10,190 bases of DNA from Verrucomicrobia bacterium UBA1200. Its GTDB lineage: Bacteria > Verrucomicrobiota > Kiritimatiellia > RFP12 > UBA1067. A program made the translations under genes and the position numbers. The stretch covers positions 134,168 to 144,357 of the forward strand of contig DBXY01000034.1 in the NCBI GenBank assembly GCA_002309765.1, read 5' to 3'. The notes under the pieces are model-generated. The model was not told the origin of the DNA, ran no database searches, and worked only from the letters and a program-made list of their open reading frames with translations. Shown here piece by piece: positions 7,182 through 10,190 of this stretch. Position 1 is the first letter of the stretch; each line of letters starts with the position of its first letter.

Positions 7182-7205
7182 CAGTCACCACGGAGTTCCC
7201 GCGCA

Positions 7206-7958
7206 ATGGCATCCGACTCCCCGCAAAATCCCCCGCCCAAGCGGATGAGCCTTATGGCGTCGTTCGGCAACAAGGTGTTCATCGGTCTGATTCTGGCCGC
7301 GCCGATCCTCGCCACCATTTGGTTCTTCAACTTCCTGCTTGGGCTTACCACATCGTGGTTCCCGCGAATGTTCCCGCAGCTGGGCGAGAAGTACAACATC
7401 TACCTGCTCCAGTTTCTGGTGCTTTTGGCGGTAGTGCTGTTCTTCTACCTGCTGGGGGCGCTCACCAACTACTTTGTCGGCAAACGGCTGTACGGGATCA
7501 TCGAGCGGATCTTCATGAACATCCCCATTGTGCGGGACATCTACAAGTTCGTGCGCCAGCTGTGCGGTTGGGTCGCCCGGAGCCGCACCAACATCTTCCA
7601 GTCCGTGGTGCTTATCGAATACCCCCGCCCCGGCATCCGCAGCATGGCGTTCGTCACCTCCGACACCAGCCCCGATCTGTGCCGGGGGTTCACCGACGAG
7701 CAGGGCAACCAGCTGCCGTGCAAAAACATCTTCCTCCCCACCGCGCCCAACCCCACCTCCGGGTTCTTCCTGATCGTCCCGGAACGGGACATCACCAAAC
7801 TCGACATCGAGGTCTCCGACGCGCTTAACCTGATCATCAGCGCCGGGGCGATCCTCCCCGAAGCCGCCAAGAAGCAGCAGGGCGACGGCTCCCTGCTCGA
7901 CACCATAGACTCCTTGGCCAACTCCGCCAGCCAGAACGCCGCCGCCAAAACAAAATGA
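7206..7958 (+). CDS. DUF502 family membrane protein
   Basis: The 250-residue protein has the DUF502 (PF04367) layout. Two transmembrane helices (about 22-48 and 66-91) are followed by a conserved cytoplasmic or peripheral part with IPIVRDIYKFVRQL at 106-119, FQSVVLIEYPRPG at 131-143, AFVTSD at 148-153, PTAPNPTSGFFLIVP at 178-192 and DALNLIISAGA at 205-215. The biochemical role of the family is not established; plant members (LCV/COV) affect vascular patterning and bacterial ones are uncharacterised. Residues 225-250 are a low-complexity tail rich in Ala, Ser and Lys. GGAG (7194-7197) lies 8 nt ahead of the ATG. It starts 24 nt after rhaT and its stop overlaps the recO start by 4 nt (ATGA), so the two are translated in a coupled way. 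Confidence 0.88.
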   Translation: MASDSPQNPPPKRMSLMASFGNKVFIGLILAAPILATIWFFNFLLGLTTSWFPRMFPQLGEKYNIYLLQFLVLLAVVLFFYLLGALTNYFVGKRLYGIIERIFMNIPIVRDIYKFVRQLCGWVARSRTNIFQSVVLIEYPRPGIRSMAFVTSDTSPDLCRGFTDEQGNQLPCKNIFLPTAPNPTSGFFLIVPERDITKLDIEVSDALNLIISAGAILPEAAKKQQGDGSLLDTIDSLANSASQNAAAKTK

Positions 7959-8761
7959 TTGTCCAGTCCCGCGCCATCCCGCTAACCATCCGGCCATGGT
8001 CGCGAACCTCCCACATCGTGACCTGGCTAACCGAGGACTTCGGCAAAATCACCACCCCGGTCAAGGGGGCCTGCCGCCCCAAAAGCGCTTTCCTGGGGCA
8101 ATACGACCTCTTCTACACCTGCGACCTGCACTTCTACCGGCGCGACCATGACGGAATGCACGCCATTCGCGAGTGCGCCCCGCTGGAGCTGCGGGAGACG
8201 CTGCGCGACAATTGGCGGGCGGTTGCCGCCGCCGGATATCTCGCCGACCTGATTTCCCGCACCGCGGTAACCTCCACGGAATCGCGCGACCTCTTCGCCG
8301 CCTGGGCCGACACCCTGGACCGGCTCCCCCAGTCGCAGGACCTCCACCTGCTGATGCTGTGGTTCGAGTTGCGGCTCCTGAAATCGCTCGGTCTTCAGCC
8401 CGACCTCACCCTTTGCCCCGAATGCCACCCCCAGGAGCAGCCGTGGCTGCGGTTCTCCCCCGCCTCCGGCCGTTTTTGCTGCCCGCATCTCGCCCAGCGC
8501 ACCGACGGCGAAGTCACCCTGTCCGTCCACCGCCGGGTCAGAAACCTCGCGAAATGGCTGCTGCAATCCCCGATTCCGCCTGACCCCAGGCTCAAAATGC
8601 CCGAAAACGAAAAAAAAATTGCCGAAAACGAAAATCCGCTCTTGGGTTTATCCCGATTTCTTGGTATATTTATAAGGTTTCATCTTGACGCACCATCGGT
8701 TGTTCGACGGGTCGCGTGGGAGATGACGGAAAAAACGCCAGCACCGAGTGCTGCGAAATAG
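7955..8761 (+). CDS. recO: DNA repair protein RecO
   Basis: RecO anneals single-stranded DNA and helps RecR load RecA at gaps in the RecF pathway. The 268 residues show the expected order. An N-terminal OB fold comes first (IPLTIRPWSRTSHIVTWLTE, then GKITTPVKGACRP and YDLFYTCDLHFYRR up to residue 63). A helical part follows with HLLMLWFELRLLKSLGLQP at 131-149. A zinc site comes next: Cys154 and Cys157 (CPEC), then Cys175 and His178 (CCPH), a CxxC/CxxH variant of the usual four cysteines. The last part is the terminal helix LSRFLGIFIRFHLD at 232-245. Identification rests on this architecture and is good but not certain, because RecO is poorly conserved. The ATG overlaps the DUF502 stop. Between residues 215 and 227 the coding strand has a run of nine A (8610-8618) and two copies of a CCGAAAACGAAAA-like unit, encoding a charged linker; the frame stays open across it. 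Confidence 0.8.
   Translation: MIVQSRAIPLTIRPWSRTSHIVTWLTEDFGKITTPVKGACRPKSAFLGQYDLFYTCDLHFYRRDHDGMHAIRECAPLELRETLRDNWRAVAAAGYLADLISRTAVTSTESRDLFAAWADTLDRLPQSQDLHLLMLWFELRLLKSLGLQPDLTLCPECHPQEQPWLRFSPASGRFCCPHLAQRTDGEVTLSVHRRVRNLAKWLLQSPIPPDPRLKMPENEKKIAENENPLLGLSRFLGIFIRFHLDAPSVVRRVAWEMTEKTPAPSAAK
8642..8670 (+). promoter_or_regulatory. Candidate internal promoter for the isomerase gene, inside recO
   Basis: TTGGGT (8642-8647), a 17-nt spacer and TATATT (8665-8670) lie in an abruptly AT-rich stretch near the 3' end of recO, about 100 nt ahead of the next gene. Spacing is ideal and the -10 is good, but the match could be an accident of base composition. Confidence 0.3.
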
Positions 8762-8775
8762 GAGACAAATTGGTT

Positions 8776-9918
8776 ATGAAATGCTTGCCCATGATTGGTG
8801 CCGTTGTTGCGACCTCCGTGATTTTGTCCGGTTGCGAGAAAAAACAGAAGGAAACCGCGACCGCCGAGCCTGCCACCCCGCCGCCGGCAGCGACCGCCGC
8901 CGTCAACGCCCCTGCCAAAGACGCTGAAGAGACCGCCGACCCGAACGAGGTGGTGGCGTCCGTCAACGACCACAAAATGACCCGCAAGGAAACCAACGAG
9001 CTGGTCGAAAAGATCGTCGCCAAAAGTTACGGCGACCGCGTCCCGCCCGAGCAGCTGCCCGAATTCAAGAACCAATTCCGCGCCCGCGTCATTTACTCCT
9101 TCATCGTCCGCAACTTCCTGATCGACGAAGCCAAGCGGCAAAACATCAGCGTCACCGAAGAAGACCGCAAGGCCCAGCTGGACAAAATCGCGGAAGCGCT
9201 CAAGAAGCAGGATCCCACCAAGACCCCCGAAGACCTGTTTAAGGACTCCCCGCTTGGCGAGCAGAAAGCCCGAGAAGAGTTCGAGGACGGTCTGCTGATC
9301 GACAAAATGATCAAGATCAACGTTTTGGACAAGATCGCCGTCACCGACGAAGACATCAACAAGCGCATCGAAGAGATCAAGGCCCAGAACGAAAAGACCA
9401 AGCTGAAAAACGAAACCATCCCGGCCGAGAAGGAAAAAGCCCTGGCCAAGATCAAGGACATCAAGAAGCGCATCGAGGACGGCACCACCTCCTTCGAGGA
9501 AGCCGCCAAGAACGAATCCGACTGCCCGTCCGGCAAGAGCGGCGGCGCGCTCGGCCGTTTCCCGCGTGAACGGATGGTCAAGCCCTTCTCCGACGCCGCG
9601 TTCGCGCTGGAAATCGGCAAGTTGAGCGATGTCGTGGAAACCGATTTCGGCTACCACCTGATTATGGTCAACAAGAAATTCCCCGCCGTCGAGGCTAAGG
9701 ACGACACCCCCGCGCAGGCCGAGACCGTGGACGCCTCCCACATTCTCGTCCGGGTTCCGAAACCCGATGCCATCCTTCCCATCCCCACCGCCGATGAGCT
9801 GAAGGAGACGATGAAGCAGGAAAAATCCGGTCCCGCCGTCCGCAAGTTTGTTGACGACATCAAGGCCAAGGCCACTATCAGCACCGTCAACACCCAAGTG
9901 CAGGAAATGCTGAAGTAG
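8776..9918 (+). CDS. Lipoprotein PpiC/SurA-type peptidyl-prolyl isomerase with apparently permuted parvulin domain
   Basis: The protein is probably an envelope chaperone with proline isomerase activity. It has 380 residues from ATG 8776, chosen because it gives a clean lipoprotein signal (LSGC, lipidated Cys20) and has GGAG at 8761-8764, overlapping the recO stop; an in-frame ATG at 8716 would bury the signal. Residues 21-57 are a Pro/Ala/Thr linker. A SurA-like helical segment follows (VVASVNDHKMTRKETNELV from 59, to about 190). The parvulin core is at 222-299: SDCPSGKSGGALGRF at 248-262, MVKPFSDAAFAL at 267-278, and VETDFGYHLIMV at 287-298. Cys250 and His294 match Pin1 Cys113 and His157. 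The ASHILV strand, whose His322 matches Pin1 His59, follows at 320-325 instead of preceding the core. A final helix (339-368) resembles the usual C-terminal segment of SurA-like proteins. Glu follows Cys20, so no Asp+2 retention signal is seen and outer-membrane sorting is possible. Confidence 0.9.
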   Translation: MKCLPMIGAVVATSVILSGCEKKQKETATAEPATPPPAATAAVNAPAKDAEETADPNEVVASVNDHKMTRKETNELVEKIVAKSYGDRVPPEQLPEFKNQFRARVIYSFIVRNFLIDEAKRQNISVTEEDRKAQLDKIAEALKKQDPTKTPEDLFKDSPLGEQKAREEFEDGLLIDKMIKINVLDKIAVTDEDINKRIEEIKAQNEKTKLKNETIPAEKEKALAKIKDIKKRIEDGTTSFEEAAKNESDCPSGKSGGALGRFPRERMVKPFSDAAFALEIGKLSDVVETDFGYHLIMVNKKFPAVEAKDDTPAQAETVDASHILVRVPKPDAILPIPTADELKETMKQEKSGPAVRKFVDDIKAKATISTVNTQVQEMLK

Positions 9919-9930
9919 CGGTTTTATAAC

Positions 9931-9972
9931 AAAAAGGGGCAGAGGAGGCGCCGCCTCCCCTGCCCTTTTTTG
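9931..9972. terminator. Bidirectional terminator between convergent genes
   Basis: A long inverted repeat, AAAAAGGGGCAGAGGAGGCG (9931-9950) against CGCCTCCCCTGCCCTTTTTT (9952-9971), has only a few mismatches or G-U pairs. A-tract and T-tract on the two flanks allow it to work on both strands. It lies 12 nt after the isomerase stop and about 20 nt from the stop of the converging gene at 9993. Confidence 0.9.
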
Positions 9973-9992
9973 TTACCGGTGGTTGCACACGC

Positions 9993-10190
9993 TCAAGGCT
10001 TCTTATCCGCGTCAATCTCTTCCTTCACCGGCTCAACGTGCACCACCGCGTCCACCACGCCGATCCCGGCGGCGCGGATCGCGTCGCGCACAGCGTGTCC
10101 GATCGCATGCCCATCGCTGACGGAAAGCGACCGCTCAACCTGGATATGGAGGTCCGCCTGGAAAACGCCGCCGTAACGGCGGGGGGGGGG
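9993..10190 (-). CDS. Cation diffusion facilitator (CDF) transporter, C-terminal fragment
   Basis: The minus frame runs from the right edge to a TGA at 9993-9995. It encodes 62 credible residues plus three prolines from the terminal G run. The text is the cytoplasmic dimerisation domain of CDF metal/proton antiporters: RRYGGVFQADLHIQVERSLS, then VSDGHAIGHAVRDAI, and the closing VVHVEP. The conserved features are the LHIQV strand, the serine-valine followed by a His (DGHAIGH) and the HVEP motif, all typical of the family (FieF/CzcD type, exporting Zn, Fe, Mn or Co). The six transmembrane helices and metal site lie beyond the window, so the metal cannot be named. It converges with the isomerase gene on a shared terminator. 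Confidence 0.85.
   Translation of the reverse strand, partial: PPPRRYGGVFQADLHIQVERSLSVSDGHAIGHAVRDAIRAAGIGVVDAVVHVEPVKEEIDADKKP
10181..10190. other. Terminal run of ten G, probable sequencing or assembly artefact
   Basis: The last ten bases are all G. On the minus strand they would put Pro-Pro-Pro directly before RRYGG of the CDF domain, where family members usually have an LRTR-like stretch. Poly-G read tails are a known product of two-colour Illumina chemistry, and contig ends collect them. Real sequence is possible but less likely. Confidence 0.6.

Noticed and set aside
8680..9897. 405-residue minus-strand frame opposite the isomerase gene
   Set aside because: It is Gly/Val/Phe/Leu repeats produced by the complement of Lys/Glu/Asp-rich codons, and the plus-strand isomerase is clearly real.

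Overview
The window is a GC-rich bacterial segment, and gene content suggests the PVC superphylum. A member of Kiritimatiellota, Lentisphaerota or Verrucomicrobiota fits best. The pointers are an L-rhamnose/H+ symporter, a secreted LamG protein with a possible HzsA-related region, a secreted TIM-barrel-like protein with a C-terminal jelly-roll, and a lipoprotein parvulin. This placement is an inference from gene types, not from a marker phylogeny.

Left half (1-5700), all on the minus strand. Transcription probably starts near 5686 and runs through a TPP riboswitch into thiC, which makes the HMP-P pyrimidine moiety of thiamine. A secreted glycoside-hydrolase-like protein follows after 35 nt. 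Then come a lipoprotein D-Ala-D-Ala dipeptidase (VanX/DdpX type), a small four-helix membrane protein, and a large secreted LamG protein that runs off the left edge. Gaps are 11 to 69 nt and no strong terminator is visible between these genes, so read-through from the thiamine leader is possible but unproven.

Middle (5683-6086). A short AT-rich divergent region separates the thiC leader from a type II tRNA-Tyr(GUA) with encoded CCA and its own terminator. About 150 bp with a candidate promoter then leads into the right half.

Right half (6087-9918), plus strand. The order is an L-rhamnose/H+ symporter (rhaT), a DUF502 membrane protein, recO and a lipoprotein PpiC/SurA-type peptidyl-prolyl isomerase. 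They are tightly packed: a 24-nt gap, an ATGA overlap, then a 14-nt gap with the last Shine-Dalgarno touching the recO stop. A long hairpin ends this unit and serves a convergent minus-strand gene, the C-terminus of a cation diffusion facilitator transporter. The window ends in ten G bases that look like a read or assembly artefact.

The most interesting observation is in the isomerase. Its parvulin domain appears circularly permuted: the first-strand motif ASHILV, which carries one active-site histidine, lies after the GYH strand that normally closes the domain, and is missing from its usual place. All three residues matching Pin1 His59, Cys113 and His157 are present. I found no phage, IS, CRISPR or defence locus.
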